Shown here: piece after piece, positions 8,804 through 19,187 of the stretch
Layout: every line of letters starts with the position of its first letter
How positions within the stretch are numbered: position 1 is the first letter of the stretch
From: Mesotaenium endlicherianum
Lineage: Eukaryota; Streptophyta; Zygnematophyceae; Zygnematales; Mesotaeniaceae
Assembly (NCBI GenBank): GCA_009602735.1
Contig: WELA01007774.1
Location: 1 to 34,575 of the forward strand
Length of the DNA stretch: 34,575 bases
Direction of reading: 5' to 3'
The notes under the pieces: generated by a model
Told to the model about the DNA's origin: nothing
The model's database searches: none
The model's input: only the letters and a program-made list of their open reading frames with translations
Program-made: the position numbers and the translations under genes

Positions 8804-9263
8804 AATGGCCAGATGACATCCCTATGATGGATGGCGATTTGGGATGATGGGAGATGGCGGTGGATTTGGTTAACCGAGGTCCTACCAACGTGGTTAACTC
8901 CCGGGTAGGCGGTGCCATCGCACTGGCTGTCGAACAGTTTACTCCTTCCATGTACATATGCTAGGCGTTGCTCTCGAGTTCAACATTCGGAAATGAGGCC
9001 AACTCTCTTGCTTACTGAGAGGGATCTGAATCCAAGGCGAGAAGCCGTTGATACGCACTGTCTTCTAACCTTGCTTATGTATGAGTCTACTGATTGCATT
9101 ATTGATGCTAGTTTACTCGCATTTGATTTACGAATGTTGTTCGCTGCTAGTGTGTTGTCCTTTTGCCGTTTAATCAGTTAACGGAAAATCCATAAAGATT
9201 ACTTGCTGATATAAAGATCTTTATTAATTGTTAATCGCCTATTTGGTAAGTCGATTCATTTCA
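8804..9263 (+). mobile_element. Inverted LTR fragment, 3' part with intact terminus
   Basis: A plus-orientation LTR from the internal site AATGG (8804-8808) to the full LTR 3' terminus TTCATTTCA at 9263. It contains the stretch deleted from the neighbouring 5' LTR. On its left it is joined to the TG terminus of element 1, on its right to an internal LTR site (ACATG) of element 2. Confidence 0.82.
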
Positions 9264-9666
9264 ACATGGAATGAGGTTACTGTTCAACGGCAAGTGCGAT
9301 GGCACCGCCTACTCAGGAGTTAACCACGTTGGTAGGACCTCGGTTAACCAAATCCACCCCCATTCCCTATCATCCCGAATTGCCATCCATCCTAAAGATG
9401 TCATCTGGCCATTTATCTAGCGCACCACACTTAGATGCATATCTAGGCAGTTCGCTGCTACCGAGTACGGAACTCAGCTGGCTGTCAAAAAATGTGTCAG
9501 GAAGCTGACCTAAGTTGACTTCCGCCTGCTGCTATCGACTGAGTCATTAAACTCATTATTTAAAAGGTCCAGCAGACTGAATGTTAACAAAAGTTCAACA
9601 GGCTGAACTCATTTAACTATTATGTTTAAATGAATATTATATTAACCAATATACTGATTCATTACA
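9264..9666 (-). repeat. Element 2 3' LTR, truncated
   Basis: It starts at 9666 next to the PPT, with TGTAATGAATC on the minus strand, and runs about 400 bp to 9264. There it is joined to the 3' terminus of the inverted LTR. It is visibly more diverged from the element 1 LTRs than those are from each other. Confidence 0.82.
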
Positions 9667-9701
9667 ATCCCTCCAAGTTAACAGGTGGTCGCCTCGACAA
9701 C
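9667..9701 (-). promoter_or_regulatory. Element 2 polypurine tract and upstream hairpin
   Basis: The PPT (minus AACTTGGAGGGAT) lies at 9667-9679. The hairpin GTGGTCG, CCT, CGACAAC at 9685-9701 has one stem mismatch. The spacing from hairpin to LTR is 18 nt, as in elements 1 and 3. Confidence 0.72.
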
Positions 9702-9804
9702 ACTAACGCTAGATACCTGGTCTTCCCCAACTGAAAGTACTGATGTCTCATTATGGGGATCACTAGTAACAGTTTGCTGTCCCTCTGCCCTCAGCCTACT
9801 GCCC

Positions 9805-11496
9805 TCATGAGGGAGATGTCCCTGGGGCTCTACGGCCAGGGGAGTGAGACCGGGAGCCAGACCTCCTCCTTCTGTCTTGGGGTCTCCTGAAGCTTGGGGG
9901 CTCCGAGTAGGGAGAACCAAGAGGAGAACGCAGTAACTGGGCTGTTTCTTCCTGTACAGTCTGAAAATGAAGGGAGGCCGCCTTCTCCTGGGCATCCTTC
10001 AAACTGACAGGTACATATACCGGCATCCCAGAAGAATGCTGCATGACGTGAGCCAAGGGCACATGTCCTCTCTGCGAGGGAGATGCTGGCAGGGCTCTGG
10101 CTATCTCCCTAGCAGCCCTCCTGTCTGCCCTGTCTGACTGGGTCTCTGCACCTGCAGATGGACTCTGCCCTCTGGCAATTCCCAGCCAAGTGGTATCTTC
10201 TTCTTCAGCGAGCTGGTGCAGTGCTGTGTCTGGCCTGGCCAACCCAGTCTTCTCCATTACAGGGGATGTGGCAGGTGTCTGGGTCACAGCGGGGCTAGTG
10301 TCCTCTTCCTCGCCTTCCTCCTCTTCTTCCTCTGACCCCTCCTCCTCTCCTTCCTTTGGCTCCTCTGAGACTGCTGGGGTCTCCTCTGTCAGCTGCTCCA
10401 GCTCTTCCCGAGAAAAAGAATACCCTACTGACCTTCCCCTTTTGGGAGCTGGTGGGGGCTGCTGAGTCCTGACCGCATACAAGTCATTCTCTCCCTGCTT
10501 GCTTGCCCATTTGGCATAAGCGTGCTTCTCTTTAGAGAATGACTCTCGGGCCCTGCTCCTGTCCTCCTGCATTTTTTGATTCATGCAATCTCTTACTCCA
10601 TCCAGTCTTAGGTCCCAAGCTGCAATGTGAGGGGACATCACTATGTTCCCCTGTAGGTCTGTTAGGAAATCTTCCTCCTCTGCCCTATCATTTTGCTGGT
10701 CCCTCATGTTAATGGTCATCCATCGCCAATCGGTGGGCATTTGGAAGAAGGCAAGGTCTGTCCTTTTCAGCGTACAAGGGTACCAATGCCCTGCGAAGTC
10801 CAGTTGACTGGTTTTCCTGACTAAGAATTCCCAGCTCCTTCTCTCCACCTCATTATACATGGCCTTGAACCTGTTATGGGATGTAGAGTCCTTAAAGCTG
10901 TCCGCGTCTATGAGGATCATCTTGATGACCCTATCTTTCCCGAAGATTCCAAGAATTGATACAGCTCCTTATTCATTCACTTGGACCATTGCCTTGGCCT
11001 CTCTGACTGTATATCCTACCACCCTGGCATAATCGTGGTAGAGGAGGAGTCCTGTGCTGACCTCTATGTACTTGTCCAAGTTTTCAGATGTTTCCCCTTC
11101 CCTCTGAAGGATTTCGTTCTGCAACTCACTGCGACTTCTTTGGGCATATTTGAAGGCCTCCTCCAGTAGATCAAAGCCCTTGCCCAGCACTGTGTAGCGG
11201 TTGCTGCTGATTCTCCTCTGTTCTTCTTCTTCAGCCTGCTGCTTCCGCCTCTCCTCCGCTTGCCTCTCCTCCTCTGCCTTCTTGGCCTCCTCTGCAGCTT
11301 TTCTGTCCAGTTCTTCCTGCCTCAGCCTGGCCTGTTCCTCCTCCTCCTTCTTCTTCTGTGCCTCCCACTGTTGTTGGAGTTGTTGTGATTCCCGAACGGA
11401 GATGGAGGATGATTCGATGTCGCCACGAAATTGCAAGTCTTCTGCATGTGCCTCTTCCGCTCTTCTCTTCCTCTTAAGTTCCGACTTCCTGCTCAA
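9805..11496 (-). pseudogene. Extra ORF of element 2, one in-frame stop and no ATG
   Basis: A clear homologue of the 1191-2849 ORF over its whole length, about 85% identical by eye, ending GTSPS. One frame is kept throughout except for a TAA near 10966, where element 1 has GCA. The frame opens at a TTG (11496). The ATG used in element 1 is missing because about 9 bases are absent, and no other in-frame ATG lies near the N-terminus. The coiled coil, the middle domain and the acidic run are all kept. Confidence 0.78.
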
Positions 11497-11875
11497 TCAT
11501 AAACACAATGCAATCAGTGAAGGCATAGTACTTTGCCGCTACTGAGTACTCTTGGTGGAGAAGAACGTGATAGGGAGAATCCCAAGTATGTAATACCTTA
11601 TATGAGTGAGTAGAAGAGGAGAATTGGGTCAGAGAGAAAATGTAATTGTGAGCGCAGGTTGAGTGCGTAGAATGATTACATAAAAATTTGCCTGGTTGAT
11701 CCGAGACGGAACACACTCTCTCCAACTTATTATTAAGGTGGGCTGCCTGTCACAGCTGTCACTATCTGTCACTAACTGTCACGTTTAACTGTCACATTCC
11801 CCTCCAACTTACTTGGAGACAAGACCTCCTGTCACCTGTCCAGGGCGACTGGAATGACGGTTAGATAGGTGTGCC
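11497..11875 (-). other. Pol to extra-ORF spacer of element 2
   Basis: Noncoding. CTGTCAC copies on the plus strand begin at 11747, 11756, 11766, 11776, 11789 and 11829, compared with four in element 1. PPT-like CTCCAACTT tracts lie near 11715-11730 and 11798-11811. No gene seen. Confidence 0.55.
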
Positions 11876-11973
11876 AGCCGCCCGAAGGTGGAACCGCCTC
11901 AACGTCCCTTTGGAATTGGTGAGCTGGTCTTTAAATTCCCAAGTGTCCCCAGAGGCATCGTAACCCTTCCATC

Positions 11974-12029
11974 TGACCAGGTACTTCATGACATATTTAG
12001 ATGACCAGGTACTTCATGACATATTTAGA
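11974..12029. repeat. 28-bp tandem duplication in the chromodomain
   Basis: Two identical 28-bp units (11974-12001 and 12002-12029). Element 1 has one. Since 28 is not a multiple of 3, the duplication puts a stop into the chromodomain frame soon after KYVMKYL. Confidence 0.88.
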
Positions 12030-14630
12030 TGATCGACGGACAGAGCGAGCATCTAGAATCTCCTCGACCTCATATTCGTCAGGGTCACAATCCCGGACAG
12101 CGGGGACCGGTCCCGGTTGGACAGGTAACCAACCTGTGAACAGTATGTCACCTTTGATGTCCGATTCTAGGAAGGAGACATTAAAGACTGGGTGACCCTT
12201 GTATTCTGCTGACATGTTTAGTTTCTATGCATTCCGACCGACACGGCGCACCACTAAATATGGACCGACCCAGATCGGACTAAGCATTTTCTTGACCACA
12301 CCGGGCAGGTACAGGTGTTGAGAATGTGCCTTTGGAAAATGTTGGTTCTCGACGGTGCTGATTAGCGCATTTTTGTTGATTTTCTTGGGCTTTGTGCAGG
12401 TTCTGTTGGACTTCTGACAGGGTGCCAGCAAACTCCTGGGTTAACTGTAGGGAGACCGGATTGTCAATCCCTTCAGGGTGAGTAAAAGACTCCTTTAGTA
12501 CATCTAAAGGAGACTTAGGACTCTACCCAAGCTCAGTTCAAAAGGAGTCTTGCACGTTGACGCGTGCACCGCACTGTTGACCGCAAACTGGATTTGAGGA
12601 AACAGGTCATTCCAATTATCTTGTTTTTGGTAAATATATGCTCTCAGCACCTCTTGCAGAACTATATTAGTCCTTTCAGTCTGCTCATCAGTCTGAGGGT
12701 GGTTTGCTGTGCTGAGCAGCTGTTTGACTCCCATTAATCCCATTAAAGCTCTTCAGAACTTAGAGGTAGAATTTGTGTCCCTGTCTAATATGAGAGGGTA
12801 GCCCATGTTGGCATACTACATGGTTGTAGAACTGTCTCGCGATTTCCAATGCAGTTACTTTGACAGTTGTGGGGATGAAAATGACCATTTTTGTCAGTTT
12901 ATCCACTACTACTAGTGCCAAATCATGCCCATTGGCAGTTCGTGATAGCGTTACCACCCACTTCATGGATATGGTTTCCCAACGTCTAGCTGGGATAGGC
13001 AGTGGTTGTAAGAAGCCCCCCGGTGGTGTGTGCCTAGACTTATATCTTTGACACTGATCACAGGACTTAACATATTCAAGGCCTCTCGAGGCTGCCCATC
13101 CGAATGATAATGTTTTGCCAGTTTGCCAACAGTTTTGGCCTGCCCCAAATGCCCACCCAGTAAACTGTCATGCGCTTGACTCAGTAAGAGCGACCTTATT
13201 TCCAAGTTATTAGGAATGACCAGCTTTAGCCTGCCTGAAGTGGTTTCAGTCACCCAGACCCCTCCCTTAAGCCTATACCCGAGTGCTGTAGCAGGACACA
13301 CACCATCAGTGGGGCTAGGCTCAAATGTTGGGTCAGAAAGGTAGGCTTTCCTAAGTCGTTCAAGAAAGGACTTTTTCACCTTTAGTGAAGTGATTGCACA
13401 AAGAACTTTATCTACAACATCCTTTCTTGCAAGTCAGGTCTTCTAGAGAGTGCATCAACAGGATTCAACTTCTCTGGTTTGTAGACAATCTGGACTTGGA
13501 ACTGCTCCAGCATCTGGCTCCAGCGGTTCTCCCTCCTCGACAGCTTGGACTTCTTCTGAACATGAGTCAGAGCTGGATGATTGTGTAATCACCTTAAAAG
13601 CCTTACCATGTAAGTATGTTCTCCACTGTTTGAGCACATGAATGATAGCAAGCAGCTCTTTATCATGCACGGAATAGTTAATTTCAGCTAGATTAAATTT
13701 CATAAACTCATACAGTATAGGGTGCCACTTTTGCCGTAACTTACCATCCTTTGTGGTTTGGTCAGCAGACTGCAACAAAATAGCACTCATGGCAAACTCA
13801 GAAGCATCAGTAACCACCTGCACAGGTTTGCTGGGATCATACACGGCTCGCACTAGGGCAGAACAAAGAGCATCTTTAAGGGTCTAGAAGGCAGCCTGCT
13901 GCTCCCCCCCCACACATACCCTATGTCTTTCTTAGTAAGGTCAGACAGTTTACTGGCCTTTGAAGAATAATTCTCAATAAATCTCCTATAGTAGTTAGCC
14001 AACCAAGGAAGGATCTAAGTTCAGAGACAGACTGTGGTACAGTCCCTTATGCTTTGGACTTTCTTAGGTTCCACACTGATGCCTTCTTTACTGACAACGT
14101 GGCCCAAGAATTGAGTACTTTCCTTGAAGAAATCACACTTGCTCATTTTAGCATATAACTGATTTCTTCTCAGAGTGTGCATGACTGTCTTTAAGTGTTC
14201 AGCATGCTGAGCTTCATCTTTAGAGAAAATTAAAATATCATCCAGGAAGACTTGCACAAAATTATCCAGGTAAGGTTTGAAAATGTCATTCATAGCACCC
14301 ATGAAGGTTGCAGGAGCATTAGTCAGTCCAAATGGCATCACGTTAAATTCATAGTGTCCATAACGTGTGCGGAAGGCAGTCTTGTGTTCATCCCCCTCAG
14401 TAATTCTGATTTGATGATAACCACTTTTGAAATCTATCTTACTGAACTCTTTAGCGCCGGACTGGGTATCAAGCAAGTCTTCGATTCAGGGTAAAGCATA
14501 CTTGTTCTTTACTGTAATTCTGTTAAGAGCTCGATAATCAACACACATCCGCATACTTCCATCCTTTTTCTTAACAAATAGGATGGGTGCGCCATAAGGT
14601 GATTTGCTGGGGGAAATGTAACCATTCGCC

Positions 14631-14635
14631 TCAAG
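14631..14635. repeat. Target site duplication TCAAG (left)
   Basis: TCAAG lies immediately left of element 3 and again at 18351-18355 immediately right. Removing the element and one copy restores the alignment with element 1's RT region near 5963. Five bases is the usual Ty3/gypsy duplication. Confidence 0.92.
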
Positions 14636-16261
14636 TGTAATGAATTAGTTCATTATTTATTTAATTAATTGCATGTGTGAGACGGTGCTTTGGTGATACT
14701 TGATGGGATCGTAGGAGCTTGGGGTTTAAGCTTAAGATAAGTCTAGTCAATGTGCAGAGGTTTTTGGATGCGGATCTTATGTGATTGCTGACTTAGATTA
14801 AGTCAGTTTGCAGGATTATTTGACCTAATGTGGTTAAAGGGTTTAAGAACTCGGGTTTATGAACGCAAGGACTTTCCTTTAACTCTCTTTAGTTTGCATG
14901 ACTTATTAAAGGTTAAGTGTCCGAGAGCAGCCGCGATCAATGAGTACTTGGAGTGCTTGAGCTGAACGAGCTCTTGGTGTTGCCATGCTTGGTGCGTGAC
15001 ATGTCTTACTGTGGGATTGTGGCTCGTCATAGCTAGCGAGATAATCAGATAAGATGAGCATATCGAGACTTAGGTCTGTACGGTGTGTTGACTGACGTAT
15101 GGAAAGTCAACGTGGATACTAAAGGGGGTTTGACTACTTGCCTTAGGTCCAGTTGGCTATTTGTTTTTGGATGCCACCTGTACACTCGGTCAAGTGTAAG
15201 GAGGTTTGTGTCTTCGTCATGGGGACGATCTGGGCATATTAGCAGTGTGCTAAGTTTCTGTCGGCCTCGCAGCTAACTGAGCTCGCTAGAGGCGCATGCT
15301 AGGTAGCATGCAAGATGCATTTGTATATGCGTCAGGTGCATGGAATTTGCATCCCGGGTGCTAGAGGTAGTGGATCGCCGTTAGCATACCGTAGAGCAGG
15401 TGCAAAATGGGCCCTGCTGTAANCTTACACACTTGTTTGTTGTCCATTCAACAGACTGAGACCAGCAAGCAGAGTGTGAAGCGCTGGTGCATACAGGTCG
15501 AGAGAGGCCGAGGAGTTAGCATGCTGGACGCTGCCACGTGACGCTTCCCCACCTGTCCTCTGGGCAACTTCAGGCAGTACGGCCTGAAGGAGGGAGTATC
15601 TTGAAACATCAGAATTATGATAGTTGGTTGTTTCCGGTCCCTCTTCTCTTTGATTGTTGACTCTCACCATTGGGTGGTTGTCATTTTGGTGTATGTCTTG
15701 CTAGGAATGACCAGTATGAGTCATTGTATGTAAGCATTGGTAGAGTCAGCTAACTGAGCTACTTCTTGGTATGGATAAACTTGCTAACAGGGCCGGTTGT
15801 CTTCATCTCATAGCAAGCTATCTACACTCTCGAATGGAGGGATGTAATACGCTGGCTTGAGTTTGGGTTATTCATGGATAGAGCTTTGTGGTGAGAGGGT
15901 CTGAATGGCAGTACACTCTTCCCTAAGCCACTCCGGTCATTGATCTAATTTTGAAAAATGGACTATTTTTTTATTATTTTTTTTGGGAGGGGGGGACTTT
16001 CTTTCTTTTTTTGCTTACTTGGGTGTTTGCACTTTGTGTCCTCTCTCGGTATTCCTTTGTTGATTCTCCTCCACCCACTCGTACCTCCGCAATCCTCTGT
16101 GACTGTCACTCTGTGTGGTTCCTATGATGCGGAGTTGTAGGCACTTTTTGGTGTGCTTATGTGGTTAAAGCTGTCGGGTCGACATCTATTTAAGTTGGAG
16201 AGAGGGAGATGGGATGTGTATTAGGAGTATTCAGTAAGCTGTGCTTACCTGCATAATCAGC

Positions 16262-16414
16262 AGCAAGTGTATGTACTAATTGAGTCATACACTGCCACGT
16301 CCTATGTATGTACTGCATTAATATCAGGAGCATCAATGACTGACTGGTGTAAACTGTGAGTTGCGGTACACTGTTGGAGCAAGTGTACGTACTAATTGAG
16401 TAAGTACATTGCCA
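16262..16414 (+). repeat. Two copies of a hairpin-forming 36-bp direct repeat
   Basis: Copies at 16262-16297 and 16378-16414 share the core GTACTAATTGAGT. In the first, GTGTATG (16267-16273) pairs with CATACAC (16286-16292). In the second, TGTAC (16384-16388) pairs with GTACA (16404-16408). The T-A pair of the first has become C-G in the second, so pairing is kept. Confidence 0.7.
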
Positions 16415-17052
16415 TAAGTTGGATTGGGTAGCAATGATGCATGACACATCAGGGAACTGCTTGAGGTGACCAGCATATTGCTCAAAACCATATGTTTCTT
16501 TGAACTTAGAGTGTTCTGAAAATGTTGTTAAAATTTAAAATTTTCATTGGCTCATTAATCTGATGTTACTCTTCTTGTGAAGGCATTCAATGCCATCAAA
16601 CCAGTTGGTCTCTCTTTTCCTTCAGTACGCTGAATTTTGAGGAGGTACCTAAGTCACAAGAAATTGCTTGTGAGGAGCTTTCAAGGTGGGAGCACGGCAG
16701 GAGTTGAAGACCAAGAGAAGGAGAAAAGGCTTAGTTCAGTACGCTGAGCTTTACTAACATTCTTTCATTGTTTGACCTCAAAAGGAGGCTGTTTTATTTG
16801 GGTGTGGTTTGCATACTGTGAGGTGCTCTATCATGTCTTTCAACCGGAAGGACTATTGTGAGTAGGGGTAAGTCCATGCATGTCTTCAGTTAATGACTGT
16901 GAAGTCAGATGGTTGCTTGCATGACAATTTGTTGTGATTGATTTTTACTTGCACTGGGTAGGTGAATATGTCACGCTCATGTTTTGTTTGCTTGCTTTGC
17001 TTCACCTAGTTGACTGAAGTGTATTAGTTAATAAAAGTATCATACGTTGAGT

Positions 17053-17087
17053 ATTGTCGAGACGACAACGATTTAGGTTGGGGAGAT
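17053..17087 (+). promoter_or_regulatory. Element 3 hairpin and polypurine tract
   Basis: ATTGTCG, AGA, CGACAAC at 17053-17069, then 18 nt ending in GGTTGGGGAGAT, directly before the 3' LTR. The layout is the same as in elements 1 and 2. Confidence 0.78.
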
Positions 17088-18350
17088 TGTAATGAATCAG
17101 TTCATTATTTATTTAATTAATTGCATATATAAATATAACACTAAATAAGTATTATGTCTATATACTCACATGTGCGAGTTCATCTAAATGAATGTATGTC
17201 GATGTAATGCGAGTTTACTTACTTTGTCAAAAAGGTCAGCAGGATGACTTTTGTACCATAGTGTAGTCTGCTGACTTTGTTGAAAAGGTCAGCAGGATGA
17301 CTTTTATATCATAGTATAGTTTGCTGAGATTTATATATCAGTTATATATAGGATATAATATCAATAGGTTGACATATAGTAAGCTCGCTTGATATCAGTC
17401 AATATACTTAGCTTCAGTACGCAGAAGATAGACATATTCATTTAGATTGTTATTTGTAGATTGGCACATATGACCGAAGTATATTGAAAGTCGGGAGGTC
17501 GACTGAGATTCGGTAAACCGATGTCCTACCAGTGTGGTTAAATCCTGGGTAGGCGGAGCCGTCGTCAGTCAACTGAACAGTTAGGACTTCAGTCAACCGA
17601 CCAATTAATATGGTCGTTATACCTAGATCCGTGGGTCCCAACTTAACGGGTTTCCCATGAAACGGCGCACCTTGCGCCGTGGTCAACCAGGTGGTCACTA
17701 GGTACATAGCAGGCTGGGATCTCGTGGTCCCTCATTCTGGACAGTAGGCTTTACAGTCGGAGTTCTACTTGCAAGTGATGTGTGCACTTTTTGGGTTCGT
17801 TGTAATGACCAGCCTTCACGGAAATTGCCATGGCTGATTTGTTTGCGCTCCATTTGGAGCGAACTAGGACTTTTCGGAAAGGTCTCGTCAAGATGCATCC
17901 GTTGCCGTTAAGTGTGCTCAATTTGAAGTACAATTGACAGAGTTATACCCTCTGACATTTTGGGGTCACACAGCGGACAGATTCCATGGTTTTTGCACCT
18001 AAGTCAGTGGGATGTGTTTGAGCTACTTTATGGTCATCTGAATGAGAGCGCCTTTGCTATTCAGTCCCCTGATGTTGTGTATGTGCTTACACATGCTTGT
18101 ATGCCTGGTAGGCAAGAGGTCAGGAGTTTCTAAAGGAGAAGCTCTAGTCCTCAAGCTCGCCTCTTTCTTGTGCCTTGTATTCGTGTGCAACTATGGCACA
18201 CTACGATAAGTGAGTCAAGGGCTATAGATGAGTAAACGGAATTCATTATAAGGGCGAAGATCGCTCCCTGATTTCACACGCTTCCACCTATCTCTGATCT
18301 TTTATATTTAAATGAAATATATTAATCTTGAATAAGCAAGATTCATTTCA
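17088..18350 (+). repeat. Element 3 3' LTR (1263 bp)
   Basis: TG..CA ends, preceded by the PPT and followed by the right TCAAG. It includes a 53-bp tandem duplication (17222-17327) built around GGTCAGCAGGATGAC. It also carries a 70-bp module (17511-17581) shared with the LTRs of elements 1 and 2. No convincing gene is present. Confidence 0.85.
17222..17327 (+). repeat. 53-bp tandem duplication in the LTR
   Basis: Units 17222-17274 and 17275-17327, differing at a few positions. Each holds GTCAGCAGGATGAC and GTYTGCTGA-like half-palindromes of the same type found in the LTRs of elements 1 and 2. Confidence 0.8.
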
Positions 18351-18355
18351 TCAAG

Positions 18356-19187
18356 CTCTTCAATCTGTGTTTTAGACTCTTCGCTCTCCACACAAGACAA
18401 GCCATAAGTGCGTTGCCAGGGTGGCTGCCTCCCAGGTAATAAGTCAATCCTGTGATCCACTTCCCTCTTAGGAGGTAGTCCTGCAGGCATATTAAATACA
18501 TCAGTGTACTGAGTAACAATTTTTGCAGCAGTAGGGTGCTCCGGAGGGCTTTCCTTTTTCTCAACCACTTCTTCAGGTTGAGGAGGTACCTCTCTTAGCA
18601 GCAGACATAATATTCTGTCTTCATTCTGGTTCTAGCTTTCGATGAACTCTATTGCATTCAGCAATTTGCATCCTTCTGAATGCCTCTTCTTTTCCTTCAT
18701 TTGCCATCCATACAGGACAAGAGGAAGAGCACTGGTGGGTGCCAAGTTAGTCTGCCCATCAGTGGCTCCTCTTACTTTAACTGTACCTCTGCTCCAACAC
18801 ACTTCAGCTTGATGTCTATTAAGCCAGGACCTGCCTAGCATGAGATCATAAAAGCCAGTGTTGAGTACCTCAAATGTAAGCATTTCAGTTAGAACTGCGA
18901 TGCCAGAACCTAACTGGACCTCAATAGGCTTGGTTATAATTCATCCCGGGATACTTGAGGCATCTCCAAAGAATATTTTTCTATTCCCTTGGATGACAGT
19001 AGGCAGCCTTTGCCGCTTAAGTAAGTCCTTATGGATGAAAGTATGTGATGCCCCTCCATCAACAAATGCCCTCACCTTCCTACCTGCAATCGTGCAATGC
19101 AGTAGGATAGGCGAGACTGGTTTTTCCTGACTTTCGCATTGTTCTCCTGACTTAGCAAAGAAATGTTGGACATCAGGTGGAACAAGA
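18356..19187 (-). pseudogene. Element 2 protease and RT N-terminus
   Basis: The minus-strand protease has the active-site motif AFVDGGASHTFI near 19060, intact where element 1 has a stop, then LMLGRSWLNRHQ. Next comes the RT N-terminal DHRIDLLPGRQPPWQRTYG (18308-18568 frame), ending at the element 3 insertion. A stop near 18632 and frame changes show decay. Confidence 0.82.

Larger units (their letters stand above)
11876..14635 (-). pseudogene. Element 2 pol: RT palm, RNase H, integrase, chromodomain remnants
   Basis: Homologous to 3174-5960 of element 1, but split over at least six frames. RT palm 14476-14021 has [20 protein letters not shown] and FLDD. RNase H is at 13853-13455, the integrase zinc region at 13379-12963 (KSCDQC kept but in another frame), the core near 12966-12504, the GPY region near 12431-12225 and the chromodomain start at 12215-11997. 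A 28-bp tandem duplication shifts the chromodomain frame. The RT N-terminus is cut off at 14631 by element 3 and resumes at 18351. Confidence 0.87.
14675..17087 (+). other. Internal region of element 3, no gene recognised
   Basis: About 2.4 kb after the 39-nt 5' LTR stub. The open frames are short (under 90 codons) and none resembles a known protein. It includes one undetermined base (15423), a T-rich then G-rich low-complexity stretch (15963-16015), a pair of hairpin-forming direct repeats (16262-16414), and the short CAGTACGC repeated near 16625 and 16737, with another copy in the adjacent LTR near 17415. Confidence 0.6.
14636..18350 (+). mobile_element. Element 3: 3.7 kb LTR element lacking pol, inserted in element 2
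   Basis: It begins TGTAATGAATTAG and ends AAGATTCATTTCA, is flanked by TCAAG duplications, and lies opposite to elements 1 and 2. Its 3' LTR is 17088-18350. Its 5' end matches that LTR for only 39 nt, after which the sequences diverge, so most of the 5' LTR and the PBS have been lost. No gag or pol motif is seen. The hairpin, PPT and termini resemble those of the chromovirus copies, suggesting a related family whose coding part was deleted or that was mobilised in trans. Confidence 0.85.

Noticed and set aside
1-9666. Simple nested solo-LTR insertions as an explanation of the inverted LTRs
   Set aside because: The inverted pieces lack their TG ends, and the 5-bp site at 846 and 8804 is inverted, not direct.
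16262-16414. CRISPR-like array
   Set aside because: Only two copies, with hairpins and in a eukaryotic retroelement.
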